Shown in pieces: positions 15,932 through 24,690 of a DNA stretch of 59,250 bases; within the stretch, counting starts at the first letter, position 1, and each line of letters begins with the position of its first letter. The notes under the pieces were generated by a model. That model was not told the origin of the DNA, made no database searches, and was given only the letters and a program-made list of their open reading frames with translations. The stretch comes from Sporomusaceae bacterium (GTDB taxonomy: Bacteria > Bacillota_C > Negativicutes > Sporomusales_B > UBA7701): the NCBI GenBank assembly GCA_022839045.1, contig JALHDI010000003.1, forward strand, positions 1-59,250, read 5' to 3'. Both the position numbers and the translations under genes were made by a program.

Positions 15932-17038
15932 ATGGCTCAGGCATTCGCGTCCCCCGGTAAATACATTCAAGGATACAACGAACTCGCCCGCATCGGCAAA
16001 CACGCCACCAACCTCGGCAGCTCCGTATTCGTCCTCTGCAGCCAGGGGCGGCTCCACGACCTGCAAGGCATCATCGCCGACAGCTTTAAAGACACCGGCA
16101 TCCCGGTGGTATTCGAACCCTTCGGCGGCGAGTGCACGAAACAGGAGGTCGAGCGCCTCCGCGCGCTCGTGAAAAACAGCCAGAGCAACCTCATCATCGG
16201 CCTCGGCGGCGGCAAAGCCATCGACACCGCCAAAGCCGTCGCCTATTACGAAAAGACCCCGGTCATCATCGTCCCCACCGTCGCCTCCTGCGACGCTCCC
16301 ACCAGCTCGGTCGTCATCTTCTACAACGAGGAAGGCGCCTTCCAGGAAGCGCTGCTCATGCGGCGCAATCCCAACATCGTCCTCGTCGACACCCGCATCA
16401 TCGCCAACGCCCCCGTCCGCCTGCTGGTAGCCGGCATGGGCGACGCCCTCGCCACCTACTTCGAGGCCCGCACCTGCGTCGAAACCCACCGGCGCAACCT
16501 CGCCGGCGGCACCTTCACCCTCGCCTCCTACGCCCTCGCCAAGCTATGCTACGAGACCCTGCTCAGCGACGGCCTCGCCGCCGTGCTGGCCGCCCAGAAC
16601 AAGGTCGTCACCAAGGCTCTCGAAAACATCATCGAAGCCAACACCCTTTTAAGCGGCATCGGCTTCGAAAGCAACGGCGTCTGCGCCGCCCACGCCATCT
16701 ACGACGGCTTCACCGTCATGCCCGGCGCCCGCCGGATGTACCACGGCGAATGGGTCGCCTTCGGCACGGCCGTACAGCTCGTCCTCGAAAACCGCCCCCG
16801 CCGGGAACTCGACGAAGTGCTGCGGTTCTGCCGGAGCGTCGGCCTGCCGACAACCCTGAAAGACCTCGGCATGGAAAACATCGACCGCGACCAGCTCATG
16901 CAGGTCGCCAAAGCCGCCACCGCCCCGAAAGAATCGATCCATAACGAACCCTTCCCCGTAAGCGCCGACGATGTCGTGGCCGCCATCCTCGTCGCCGACG
17001 CCCTCGGCCGCGAATCCAAAGACGCTGCCAAAAACTAG
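15932..17038 (+). CDS. gldA: Glycerol dehydrogenase (NAD+, metal-dependent family III)
   Basis: A 368-residue iron/zinc-type alcohol dehydrogenase that oxidises glycerol to dihydroxyacetone. It shows the nucleotide-binding GLGGGKAIDTAKAVA (near residue 90), PTVASCDAPTSSVVIF near 115, and metal ligands in GMGDALATYFEA (Asp), GVCAAHAIYDG (His) and MYHGEWVAFGT (His). GGGAGG precedes the ATG. It has its own terminator and is preceded by 260 bases without a gene, so it is a single-gene unit. Confidence 0.92.
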   Translation: MAQAFASPGKYIQGYNELARIGKHATNLGSSVFVLCSQGRLHDLQGIIADSFKDTGIPVVFEPFGGECTKQEVERLRALVKNSQSNLIIGLGGGKAIDTAKAVAYYEKTPVIIVPTVASCDAPTSSVVIFYNEEGAFQEALLMRRNPNIVLVDTRIIANAPVRLLVAGMGDALATYFEARTCVETHRRNLAGGTFTLASYALAKLCYETLLSDGLAAVLAAQNKVVTKALENIIEANTLLSGIGFESNGVCAAHAIYDGFTVMPGARRMYHGEWVAFGTAVQLVLENRPRRELDEVLRFCRSVGLPTTLKDLGMENIDRDQLMQVAKAATAPKESIHNEPFPVSADDVVAAILVADALGRESKDAAKN

Positions 17039-17060
17039 CCTCTCCCCCAAGAGCGCGAAA

Positions 17061-17093
17061 GACTGCCGACGGATACCGCCGGCAGTCTTTTTT
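17061..17093 (+). terminator. Terminator after glycerol dehydrogenase
   Basis: GACTGCCG (17061-17068) pairs with CGGCAGTC (17080-17087) and is followed by TTTTTT. Confidence 0.85.
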
Positions 17094-17168
17094 CCCCCGG
17101 TCTTCCGGTCACAGCTCCTGTCCGGTGCCGTCATAGTGCGGACGCCGGGATCTCCTTGCCGCTTTTCC

Positions 17169-18515
17169 TCAGCCGCGCAACTTGTTGCTGTACCGCCAGA
17201 TGCCCATCTCGCCCGCTTTCCTGATCAACTCCTCGCGGAAATCGGGATGCGCGATGCTTATTATCAGCTCCGCCCTCTCCCATGTCGAGCGGCCGGCGAG
17301 GTTGACCATCCCCCACTCGGTCACCAGGTAATGCGCCTGGCCGCGGGGATCCGTCACCGCCTCGCCCGCCGCCAGCGTAGGCGCTATCCGGGATTTTACC
17401 GCCCCGGTCCTCTTATCCGTATAGGTGGAGGAAAAACAGATGAAACACTTGCCGCCAGGCGACAGGTAAGCCCCGGTGAGAAAGTCCACCTGCCCGCCGG
17501 TGCCGCTGATCTGCCTCGTCCCCGCAGACTCCGCCGATACCTGTCCGAACAGATCCACGCCGATACAATTGTTAACTGAAACCATCTTGTTCTGCCGGGC
17601 GATCACCCGGGGATCGTTGGCGTAATCGACCGGATAAGCCGCCAGCCCGGGATTGTCGTCTATCCAGTCATAGAGCTCCCTGGACCCCGAGGCGAACGTC
17701 CAGACCCCTTTTCCCCTGTCGGTCGTCTTGCACCTGTTGGTCAGCTTGCCGGCCTTATGCATCGCCAGATAGGCGTCGACGAGCATCTCGGTATGCATCC
17801 CCAAATCTTTCAAATCCGACTCGGCGATCATCGCCCCCACCGAATTCGGCATGCCGCCTATCCCCAGCTGGATGGTCGCACCGTCCTCGATCTGCTCCAT
17901 GATCATGCGCGCCACCTTCCTGTCCACCTCGCTGGGCTCGGCCGCCGGTATCTCCACAAGATCAGGGCTGTCGCCCTCGACGACGCAATCGACATCCGAT
18001 ATGTGCAGGCTCTCCTCCTGTCCTCCCAAAGCCCGCGGCAGCTTGGCGTTGACCTCGACGATGACCTTTTTCGCCTTTTGGACAACCGCCATGCTGGCCG
18101 AATTGGACACGGAGAAATTGAAATACCCGTGCCTGTCCATCGGGGCGACCTGCAGCATCGCCACATCCACCTCGAGGTCGTCGCGGTAATGCAGCGGCAT
18201 ATTGCGGTAAATCAGCGGGATGTAGCTGCACAGCCCGCGCTCGTACATCCGCCGCTCATAACCGCTGAAGTGCCAGCTGGAATAAGTGAAAACCTCCCTC
18301 CCGGGGTCGGCCTCGAGGATCGCCAGCGGACGCATCGCCAGGCACCCCCTCACCTTCACATCCTCCAGCCGGTCCTTCTCGGCCGCCAGAGCCTTATCCA
18401 TGGCCACGCACACCGTCTGGCAAAAGCCATAATCGACCCAGTCGCCGGTTTTGACGACCTTCACGGCTTTCTCCGCCGTCGTCAGCTTCTGTCTGTATTC
18501 TTGAGCGCTATTCAT
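17169..18515 (-). CDS. Acetyl-CoA hydrolase/transferase family CoA transferase (butyryl-CoA:acetate or 4-hydroxybutyrate type)
   Basis: A 448-residue single-chain CoA transferase. The CoA-site loop GIGGMPNSVGAMI lies near residue 223, followed by SGTGGQVDFLTGAYLSPGGK near 345 and the family tail TDPRGQAHYLVTEWGMVNLAGRSTWERA (split here) with IAHPDFREELI. The ATG at 18515 follows GGGAGGATTAGG. Relatives exchange CoA between acetate and butyryl- or 4-hydroxybutyryl-CoA. At the position where I recall the catalytic glutamate (NNCIxVDLFGQV, near residue 320) this protein has Gly. It is monocistronic and convergent to gldA. Confidence 0.85.
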   Translation of the reverse strand: MNSAQEYRQKLTTAEKAVKVVKTGDWVDYGFCQTVCVAMDKALAAEKDRLEDVKVRGCLAMRPLAILEADPGREVFTYSSWHFSGYERRMYERGLCSYIPLIYRNMPLHYRDDLEVDVAMLQVAPMDRHGYFNFSVSNSASMAVVQKAKKVIVEVNAKLPRALGGQEESLHISDVDCVVEGDSPDLVEIPAAEPSEVDRKVARMIMEQIEDGATIQLGIGGMPNSVGAMIAESDLKDLGMHTEMLVDAYLAMHKAGKLTNRCKTTDRGKGVWTFASGSRELYDWIDDNPGLAAYPVDYANDPRVIARQNKMVSVNNCIGVDLFGQVSAESAGTRQISGTGGQVDFLTGAYLSPGGKCFICFSSTYTDKRTGAVKSRIAPTLAAGEAVTDPRGQAHYLVTEWGMVNLAGRSTWERAELIISIAHPDFREELIRKAGEMGIWRYSNKLRG

Positions 18516-18762
18516 CCTAATCCTCCCAGCTATGCGGTTAAAAATGATTTTTGACCCGTCTCCGAAAAAACGGCGCGAGCCACACAAAAGTATTTTACCG
18601 CCATATCCGCTCCGTTGCCAGCAAAAATTGCCCGCAGGACCGCAGTTTTTTCCAGGCTGGCGCGGCAAATAATACCATGGCCGGAGTGACGCCCGTCACT
18701 TCATTTTGTCGCCGTTTCCTTTATAATTTACTTAAACCCGCACAATCAGAGGGAGGCTTGAC

Positions 18763-19418
18763 ATGACTCTGCCCTTCGCCAACATCCCCTTCGTCAACAA
18801 ACGCGTCAGATTCCCCGTCACCCCCCACATCCCCGCCGGGCTCACCAGCCCCGAGCAGCTCCGCCGGGTCGCCGCCGTCGCCGAAAAATACGGCGGCAGC
18901 CTCAAAATCACCGGCGGCAGCATCGTCATCCTCGGCCTCAGCCTCGCCGACGGCGAAAAAGCGCTCGCCGAACTCGGCGCCGCCCCCGAGTCATTCATCG
19001 CCAAAGCGGTCCGGGGCATCGCCGTATGCCCCGGAAAGCCCACTGTCCCATGGCCCGGCAGGACAGCACCGCCCTCGGCCTCGCCCTCGACGCCGAATTC
19101 TTCGGCCAGCCCACCCCCGGCAAACTGCGGCTGGGCATCAGCGGCTGCCCCAACTGCTGCGCCGAAGTGATGGTCAAAGACATCGGCCTGTACGGCACGG
19201 CCGACGGCTTTACCGTCGCCGTCGGCGGCAACGCCGGCCGCAAAGCCAAAGTCGCCCGGGTAGCGGCCGAAGGCGTCCCCGCCGGCGACGTCGCCCCCCT
19301 CGTCCGCGCCATCCTCGCCTTCTACCACCGGTACGGCCGCGACCAAGAACGCCTCGGCGACACCCTCGACCGCATCGGATGGGACGAGTTCCTCGCCGAG
19401 GTCTTCCCGCCCCGGTAA
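18763..19418 (+). pseudogene. Siroheme-type [4Fe-4S] nitrite/sulfite reductase-like protein, split by a frameshift
   Basis: Two overlapping frames form one protein of about 217 residues. The first (from the ATG at 18763) has the ferredoxin-like half domain HIPAGLTSPEQLRRVAAVAEKYG...KITGGSIVILG and runs to GIAVCPGK. The continuation in the other frame reads AHCPMARQD, then GKLRLGISGCPNCCAEVMVKDIG. Joined, they give C-x5-C (CPGKAHC) and C-x3-C (CPNCC), the four ligands of a siroheme/[4Fe-4S] centre. The frame changes near 19033-19042 in CCCCGGAAAGCCC; one extra base there would restore the gene. It may be a real mutation, a sequencing error or a programmed shift. The protein is too short to be a full reductase. 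Confidence 0.75.
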
Positions 19419-19448
19419 CACCATTTGCGCGCGACCCCTTCCACTACT

Positions 19449-19494
19449 GAATGATAAGGGGGCTGACCCCGACCGGTCAGCCCCCTTATCATTA
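19449..19494. terminator. Bidirectional terminator hairpin
   Basis: GATAAGGGGGCTGACC (19453-19468) is perfectly complementary to GGTCAGCCCCCTTATC (19475-19490). It separates the convergent Fe-S protein gene and alkaline phosphatase gene. Confidence 0.8.
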
Positions 19495-19506
19495 TTCCAT
19501 ACCGGG

Positions 19507-21150
19507 TTACATGCCGGCGGCCACCGCCAGCGTCACCGCCTGCTGCGGTACGTATACCTTGCCGGTCTTGGCGGCCAGCACGGTCAAACCGTGCATTTCA
19601 TAGACCTTGCCGCCAATCTTCACAATATCCTTGCTAATCGGCAGCTCGGCCCGCTTCAGCCCTTTTTCCACTACCAGCACCGGGTTCGCGGCATCGGATT
19701 TATCCAGCCTGACCCTGGCGCCGATAGCGGCGAAAGCCTTGTCGGCTTCGACAAACAGCTTGCCGTCGACAGTTTTCAGGTCGAATCCCAGAGCGCTCGC
19801 CTGCGCCAAGGCGAGGTCGGTATTCTGAATAACGCCGGTCGGTTTATTGGGACCATAAGCATAGAGGAAGACATCTTCCCCGGTATGTCCGGTGGTCGTC
19901 CAGCCGATCACCGACCGTTTCGAAATTATCGGACCGACCACATAGTTCATACTGCCCTTCTTGGCCTGCTGGATAGCGGTTACCTCTTCCGCCGCCAGAT
20001 CCTCGACCCCGTAGTAGGTGCTCATGACAAACCGGATATTGCTCTCCGACCGGTCGCCGGCCAGCATCTTTTCGATCCCTTCGCCGGTCAGCGTCGCCTT
20101 TTTCAGCGGGGCGACCATCGCTTCATAAGGCAAAGTATCATAATTCTTGTCGGTCGTCTTATTGCCGATCGACATCCCGCCGTTGCCATGGTCGGTGAAC
20201 CCCAGCACCAGCGTCTGGCCGTCCTTTTTGGCGAAATCGAGGGCGACCTTCATCGCCGCATCGAAAGCCAAAACATCGCTGATTACACCGATGGGATCGT
20301 TGGCGTGGGAAGCCCAGTCTACCTTGCTCGCTTCAACGAACAAGAAGAAACCGTCCTTGTTCTGCGATAAAATCTCGATCGCCTTGCGGGTCATTTCCGC
20401 CAGGCTCGGCTCCTCGGGGCGGAAGGTCGGGCGGTCGAACTCATAGGCCATGTCATCCATGGCGAACATGCCCCAGGCTTTTCCGCCCTTCAGGTTCGCC
20501 ATCTGCTTACGGTCCTCGACGAACTGGTAGCCGCGGGCTTGCAGCACGGCGATAAGGTTTTCGCCGTCGGTGCGCTTGCCGCCCTGGGCTGTCGGCAGCA
20601 GATACTGCTTGCCGCCGCCGAACACCACGTCGATATCGAGGTAAACCTGCTGCTCGGCGATATCGTTATAATCGCCGCGGTTGAAAGTGTGGGCCGAATA
20701 ACCGGCGGGGCTGGCGTGCTGGATGTTGGAGGTGGCGACTAGCCCTACGGCTTTCCCCTGCAGCTTGGCCCCTTCCAGCACGGTGGCAACCGGCTTATAT
20801 TTCAGCTCTTCCGCTATCTGGGCGACCCCGGGCATCGTAGTTTGGGCCGGCAGAACACCAATGAACTTCGAATTGGACTTGTGCCCGGTGGCAAAGGCCG
20901 TCGACGCCGGAGCGGAATCGGATATAAGGCTTTCCGCGCTGTAAGTGCGGATCGCGCCGCTGACCATCTCGTCGGAGGCCAGCGCCTTCCCGCCGGTGTA
21001 CCAGCGGGCGACCGTGCCATGGGTGGCGCTCATGCCGTCGGGCATCACGACAATGACATTTTTCACCGGCGCTTTGGCAAGCACATTGGCCGGGTATAAG
21101 GATACAAGCAGAACAGCGAGCATAAACCAGACCGTAGCCTTACTTTTCAT
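19507..21150 (-). CDS. phoA: Secreted alkaline phosphatase
   Basis: A 547-residue exported phosphomonoesterase. A signal peptide (residues 1-26, ending NVLAKA) is followed by the metal site VMPDGMS, the phosphorylated serine in SDSAPASTAFATGHKS near residue 80, GFTDHGNGGM near 315 (Asp/His ligands) and TTTGHTGEDVFLYAYGP near 410. The last 70 residues (VKIGGKVYEMHGLTVLAAKTG, VYVPQQAV) resemble a copper-amine-oxidase-N/stalk-type beta domain, an addition to the catalytic core. ATG follows GGGAGG by 10 bases. It lies directly downstream of a Tat-exported HD protein, 52 bases apart, probably the same transcript. Confidence 0.92.
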   Translation of the reverse strand: MKSKATVWFMLAVLLVSLYPANVLAKAPVKNVIVVMPDGMSATHGTVARWYTGGKALASDEMVSGAIRTYSAESLISDSAPASTAFATGHKSNSKFIGVLPAQTTMPGVAQIAEELKYKPVATVLEGAKLQGKAVGLVATSNIQHASPAGYSAHTFNRGDYNDIAEQQVYLDIDVVFGGGKQYLLPTAQGGKRTDGENLIAVLQARGYQFVEDRKQMANLKGGKAWGMFAMDDMAYEFDRPTFRPEEPSLAEMTRKAIEILSQNKDGFFLFVEASKVDWASHANDPIGVISDVLAFDAAMKVALDFAKKDGQTLVLGFTDHGNGGMSIGNKTTDKNYDTLPYEAMVAPLKKATLTGEGIEKMLAGDRSESNIRFVMSTYYGVEDLAAEEVTAIQQAKKGSMNYVVGPIISKRSVIGWTTTGHTGEDVFLYAYGPNKPTGVIQNTDLALAQASALGFDLKTVDGKLFVEADKAFAAIGARVRLDKSDAANPVLVVEKGLKRAELPISKDIVKIGGKVYEMHGLTVLAAKTGKVYVPQQAVTLAVAAGM

Positions 21151-21201
21151 CAACCTTCAACCTCCCGATAATCGTCTTTCTCAGGCCGGTCGTCACCCGG
21201 C

Positions 21202-22368
21202 TTACAGGGTTACCACCGACTTGACCGCCTCCACCAACGCGCCTTCGTCTGCGGTTGTCCAGATAAGGTACAACTGTTCGAGTGTGGCCTGGGAGAACAC
21301 ATAATTGCGGAACGCGAAAAACTTTGCCGTTTGCAGGTCGGCGTCGGTCATGCCGTACTCCCGCCTGGCGATTTCGCCCAGCTTGGCGATCGTCCACTTG
21401 GCGGACGGAACGGACAAAACCCAGTCGTGGTCGCCCAGATGAGTGATGAACCCCTCGACGCGGCGGGGCAGGGGGAGGGTCTTGCCGTCAGCGGCCAGGA
21501 GGCCGAGCGCGACGGGGTCTTTGCCGGCGAGGATAGACGCCGCGGAAAGCCAGCCGACCACGTCGCGTTCGTCGTTGGCCGACCCTGGATGATTATGGGC
21601 GCAGGCCATCGCCACGACAAGCTCGGCCGGCATATTGCGGTGAATGAGCTCGGCGATGGAGAGAACATGGTGGGCGCCCGTGCCGGCGATAGAGTATTCG
21701 GTGCGGGACGCGCCGCTTTCTTGCCACTGGAAAACCCACGGCTTATGTAGATCGTGCAGCGTCTGGGCGGCGACGACGATATCGCGGCTCGCCGGATAAC
21801 CGTAAACATCCTTATAGGCTTCATAAAAGCCGAGTGCGGCCTTTACGTTAACCGCCACATGAGTGGCCAGCCCGCCGGGGTAGGAATGGTGGCTGGCATA
21901 CCCGCTTCCGGGTGCGGCATAAAACGGGATTACCGCTTGGTTCGGGCTTTTGCAGGGCGGCAAAAATTCGTTGTAGGCCGCTCCGTCCTTGAGATAACCG
22001 GCTGCTACCAAGCGCCGTTTGGCGCTTGCCTTCTCCGCATCGCCCGGATACAGCTCCATGAAGCGGGGCGAGGGATTCTTCAGTATCTCCAGCGTCGTGC
22101 GGCGGATAGTATCGTCCTGTATGCCCCGGGCGGTCGTTACCAGATAATCGTAAGCGGCTTTAACATGGGCAGACCTCTCGGCCATCGCGACCGGCTTCAT
22201 GGCGAGGCAACTTTGCAGCGGCAACTTCGTCGTCTTCGACGCCGGCGCCTTCGCCGCGGCGGTTTGCGGCAAGGAAGCCAGCGCCAAAGCGGCCACGGCG
22301 CCTGCCGACATCCGGATAAAATCGCGGCGGTTGCAGCCATAACTGATACTCTCGAGCGGATCGGTCAT
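21202..22368 (-). CDS. Tat-exported HD-domain protein
   Basis: A 388-residue protein with a twin-arginine signal (NRRDFIRMSAGAVAALALAS then a cleavage-like TAAAKA), so it is exported folded. The body has HD-superfamily features: GGLATHVAVNVKAALGF (His), AAQTLHDLHKPW (His-Asp), AGTGAHHVLSIAELIHR and ACAHNHPG. HD proteins are usually cytoplasmic metal-dependent phosphohydrolases; an exported one with a Tat signal is unusual. ATG follows CAGGAGGG. Its pairing with secreted alkaline phosphatase suggests phosphate-ester scavenging outside the membrane, an inference. Confidence 0.75.
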   Translation of the reverse strand: MTDPLESISYGCNRRDFIRMSAGAVAALALASLPQTAAAKAPASKTTKLPLQSCLAMKPVAMAERSAHVKAAYDYLVTTARGIQDDTIRRTTLEILKNPSPRFMELYPGDAEKASAKRRLVAAGYLKDGAAYNEFLPPCKSPNQAVIPFYAAPGSGYASHHSYPGGLATHVAVNVKAALGFYEAYKDVYGYPASRDIVVAAQTLHDLHKPWVFQWQESGASRTEYSIAGTGAHHVLSIAELIHRNMPAELVVAMACAHNHPGSANDERDVVGWLSAASILAGKDPVALGLLAADGKTLPLPRRVEGFITHLGDHDWVLSVPSAKWTIAKLGEIARREYGMTDADLQTAKFFAFRNYVFSQATLEQLYLIWTTADEGALVEAVKSVVTL

Positions 22369-22481
22369 TATATCCCTCCTGACTACACTTATTTAATCTT
22401 ATTGTAGCGATAATAATATCCGCGGTTGTTAACCCATCGTTAATTCCGTGTAAAATTATGGAAAACAATAGGCCACAGGGA

Positions 22482-22510
22482 ACCGCCGTCGTAACGACGG
22501 TGGTTTTATT
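22482..22510 (+). terminator. Terminator-like hairpin
   Basis: ACCGCCGTCG-TAA-CGACGGTGGT followed by TTTTATT on the plus strand. No plus-strand gene leads into it; it may be part of the leader of the HD gene or a remnant. Confidence 0.4.
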
Positions 22511-22529
22511 AATCTCCCTTTTATAAAAT

Positions 22530-22570
22530 AAGGCCAGGAAACGGCGAAAGCGCGCCGTTTCCTGGCCTTA
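22530..22570 (-). terminator. Terminator of the gntR-uxaA-tct operon
   Basis: AAGGCCAGGAAACGGCG and its complement CGCCGTTTCCTGGCCTT form a 16-17 bp stem; the minus-strand tail reads ATTTTATAAAA. It lies about 75 bases past tctB. Confidence 0.8.
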
Positions 22571-22644
22571 TTTGTTTACGGAAATGCTATTACCGGCCCG
22601 AGTTTACCGTTTCATGCCGGGCTTGGGTGGGACGAGCAGCAGAA

Positions 22645-23106
22645 TCAAAATAACAGCCCTTTTGGTGTCGGCACTTGCAAAGCGACATCAAAAATGCCAA
22701 AAATCAGGAGAATTACCAGTATAGCCAATATTACCGCGTTGAACGCCTTTTTCCGCATAGGCATTTCCTTGGGGGGAAGAACAGCGGCTAATACTAACAG
22801 GTAAATACCTGTCGTAAAATAATAACCGATTTCTTCGACCACAGCTATATAAAGCAAGCTGGCTACGACTATTGTCACTACTCTTCCGGGGTTTCCTACC
22901 CGTACCTTCCCGCCGTTGCAGCCGCGCCTTTTCGTGTTTACGGCCTGCCCCAGTATCACGACGGCAAACAAAGCGATTACGGCAACCAAAAGATAGGGGA
23001 ATACATTCGACGGATAACTGAGCTTGTTTGTTTCGACCAGAAAAATACCGCACACGATCAAGAGACTTGCGCTCAAAAACGCGTTAGCAGTTAGGGGTGC
23101 CAACAT
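22645..23106 (-). CDS. tctB: Tripartite tricarboxylate transporter small subunit TctB
   Basis: A 153-residue membrane protein with four hydrophobic segments, matching the TctB family (NKLSYPSNVFPYLLVAVIALFAV near the start, VEEIGYYFTTGIYLLVLAAVL in the third helix). It overlaps the end of tctA by 23 bases and has its own GGGGGGAG ribosome site inside tctA. With TctA it forms the membrane part of a secondary, binding-protein-dependent carboxylate importer. Confidence 0.85.
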   Translation of the reverse strand: MLAPLTANAFLSASLLIVCGIFLVETNKLSYPSNVFPYLLVAVIALFAVVILGQAVNTKRRGCNGGKVRVGNPGRVVTIVVASLLYIAVVEEIGYYFTTGIYLLVLAAVLPPKEMPMRKKAFNAVILAILVILLIFGIFDVALQVPTPKGLLF

Positions 23107-24622
23107 TATCTCCCCCCGTCGTGTGACTTTTTACCTTGGCAATCAACAACGGCGAAAATGCCGACAGGATGCTGAGCAGAATAAGGACGATCGACAACGG
23201 GCTCAAAAAGAGGACCTGGACCACCGACCCCGTAGCCTTCGCCATCACCAGGGAAGTAGTGAGCGCATCCTCGGCGATCGGGCCGAGCACCAGTCCAAGC
23301 GAAATCGGCCCAGGGTCGATCCCCACCTTAGAGCACAGATAAGCCAGAATCCCGCAAAACATCATCACCGCGACATCCAAAATGCTATTGCTCAAAGCAT
23401 AGGAACCGATGCTCGACAGCGCCAGAACGATGGGTCCTACATAAAAAGCCGGAACGCGGAGAATATTGGCGGCCAGCCGCAACATAAAGTAGCCGACCAC
23501 GATCATGACGAAATTGACGACCAGCAGCGAGGTTATGAACGTGTAAGCGACATCGCCGCTCTCGACCAGCAGCTTTGACCCCGGAATTATCCCGTGGGCC
23601 AGAAGCCCGCCCATAACAACCGCGGCCACGGGGCATCCCGGTATCCCCAGACCCATCATCGGAATGAGCGAGCCGCCGATTACCGCGTTGTTAGCCGATT
23701 CCGAAGCGGCAACACCCTCGACTACACCCTTCCCGTACTTATCCCGATCCTTATCCCAGCGGCGGGCTTCGTTATAGGCGATTATCGAAGCGATCGGCCC
23801 GCCTGCGCCGGGAAGCATCCCGATGAACGTGCCGATAATCGACGAGCGAACCAAGATAGCGACACATTTTGCCTTCAGGGCTGACACCGTCTTTCTTATC
23901 AGGCCGGCAGTCTGCTTATACGACGCGATGAACCGCTCATTGGACTCTATCAGGCTGAGAACCTGGGAAAAAGCGAAAAAACCGATCAGCGCGGGAACGA
24001 GTTGAATCCCCTGGACCAACGGCTGATAACCGAAAGTGAAGCGCGGCACCCCCGCCGCCGGATCGAGGCCGATCGTGCCGATCAAAAGGCCGATTGCCCC
24101 GCCGGCCAATCCCTTTATCACGTTTCCGGACGACATGGCGCTTATCGTCGTAAGCCCGAAAATACACAGCCAGAAGTATTCGGGTTTACCGAACTTCAGC
24201 GACACCTCGGCCAATGGCGCGAACAGCGTCAGTAAAACGAGAACCCCTATGACCCCTCCGATTGCCGAGCCGATCAGGCTTGTCAGCAGTGCGACGTCAG
24301 CTTCGCCCTTTCTCGTCATCGGATAACCGTCGAAAGTCGTCGCGATCGACGACGGAGTTCCGGGAATATTAAGCAGAATAGCCGCGTTCGCCCCGCCGTA
24401 AACCGCCCCCGACCATATCGCTCCCAGCAGCACCAGCCCGGACGCCGGTTCCATCACGAAAGTGATCGGCACCAGAAGGGCCACGGCCATTGTCGCGGTA
24501 ATGCCCGGCAAGGCGCCGGCGGTTATTCCGCCGGCCACGCCCGCCGCCATCAGCAGCAGATGATACGGCCTCAGACAATTTGCAAACCCGGCGATTACGA
24601 GATCAACAACACTCGTTTCCAT
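23084..24622 (-). CDS. tctA: Tripartite tricarboxylate transporter permease TctA
   Basis: A 512-residue permease with about twelve membrane segments. Signature motifs are GALPGITATMAVALLVPITF near residue 38 and FIGMLPGAGGPIASIIAYNEA near 265, plus GLGIPGCPVAAVVMGGLLAHG near 325. It moves a carboxylated substrate delivered by TctC, using an ion gradient. It lies 68 bases after tctC and overlaps tctB. Confidence 0.95.
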   Translation of the reverse strand: METSVVDLVIAGFANCLRPYHLLLMAAGVAGGITAGALPGITATMAVALLVPITFVMEPASGLVLLGAIWSGAVYGGANAAILLNIPGTPSSIATTFDGYPMTRKGEADVALLTSLIGSAIGGVIGVLVLLTLFAPLAEVSLKFGKPEYFWLCIFGLTTISAMSSGNVIKGLAGGAIGLLIGTIGLDPAAGVPRFTFGYQPLVQGIQLVPALIGFFAFSQVLSLIESNERFIASYKQTAGLIRKTVSALKAKCVAILVRSSIIGTFIGMLPGAGGPIASIIAYNEARRWDKDRDKYGKGVVEGVAASESANNAVIGGSLIPMMGLGIPGCPVAAVVMGGLLAHGIIPGSKLLVESGDVAYTFITSLLVVNFVMIVVGYFMLRLAANILRVPAFYVGPIVLALSSIGSYALSNSILDVAVMMFCGILAYLCSKVGIDPGPISLGLVLGPIAEDALTTSLVMAKATGSVVQVLFLSPLSIVLILLSILSAFSPLLIAKVKSHTTGGDNVGTPNC

Positions 24623-24690
24623 CTCTTCACCACCTTGCCAGGAGGGCGATAGGGGAGTCCCTCTATTGCCCCTTATCTTTCTGCTACTTC

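Noticed and set aside
22482..22510. A plus-strand gene ending at the hairpin
   Set aside because: No plus-strand frame with a ribosome site precedes it.
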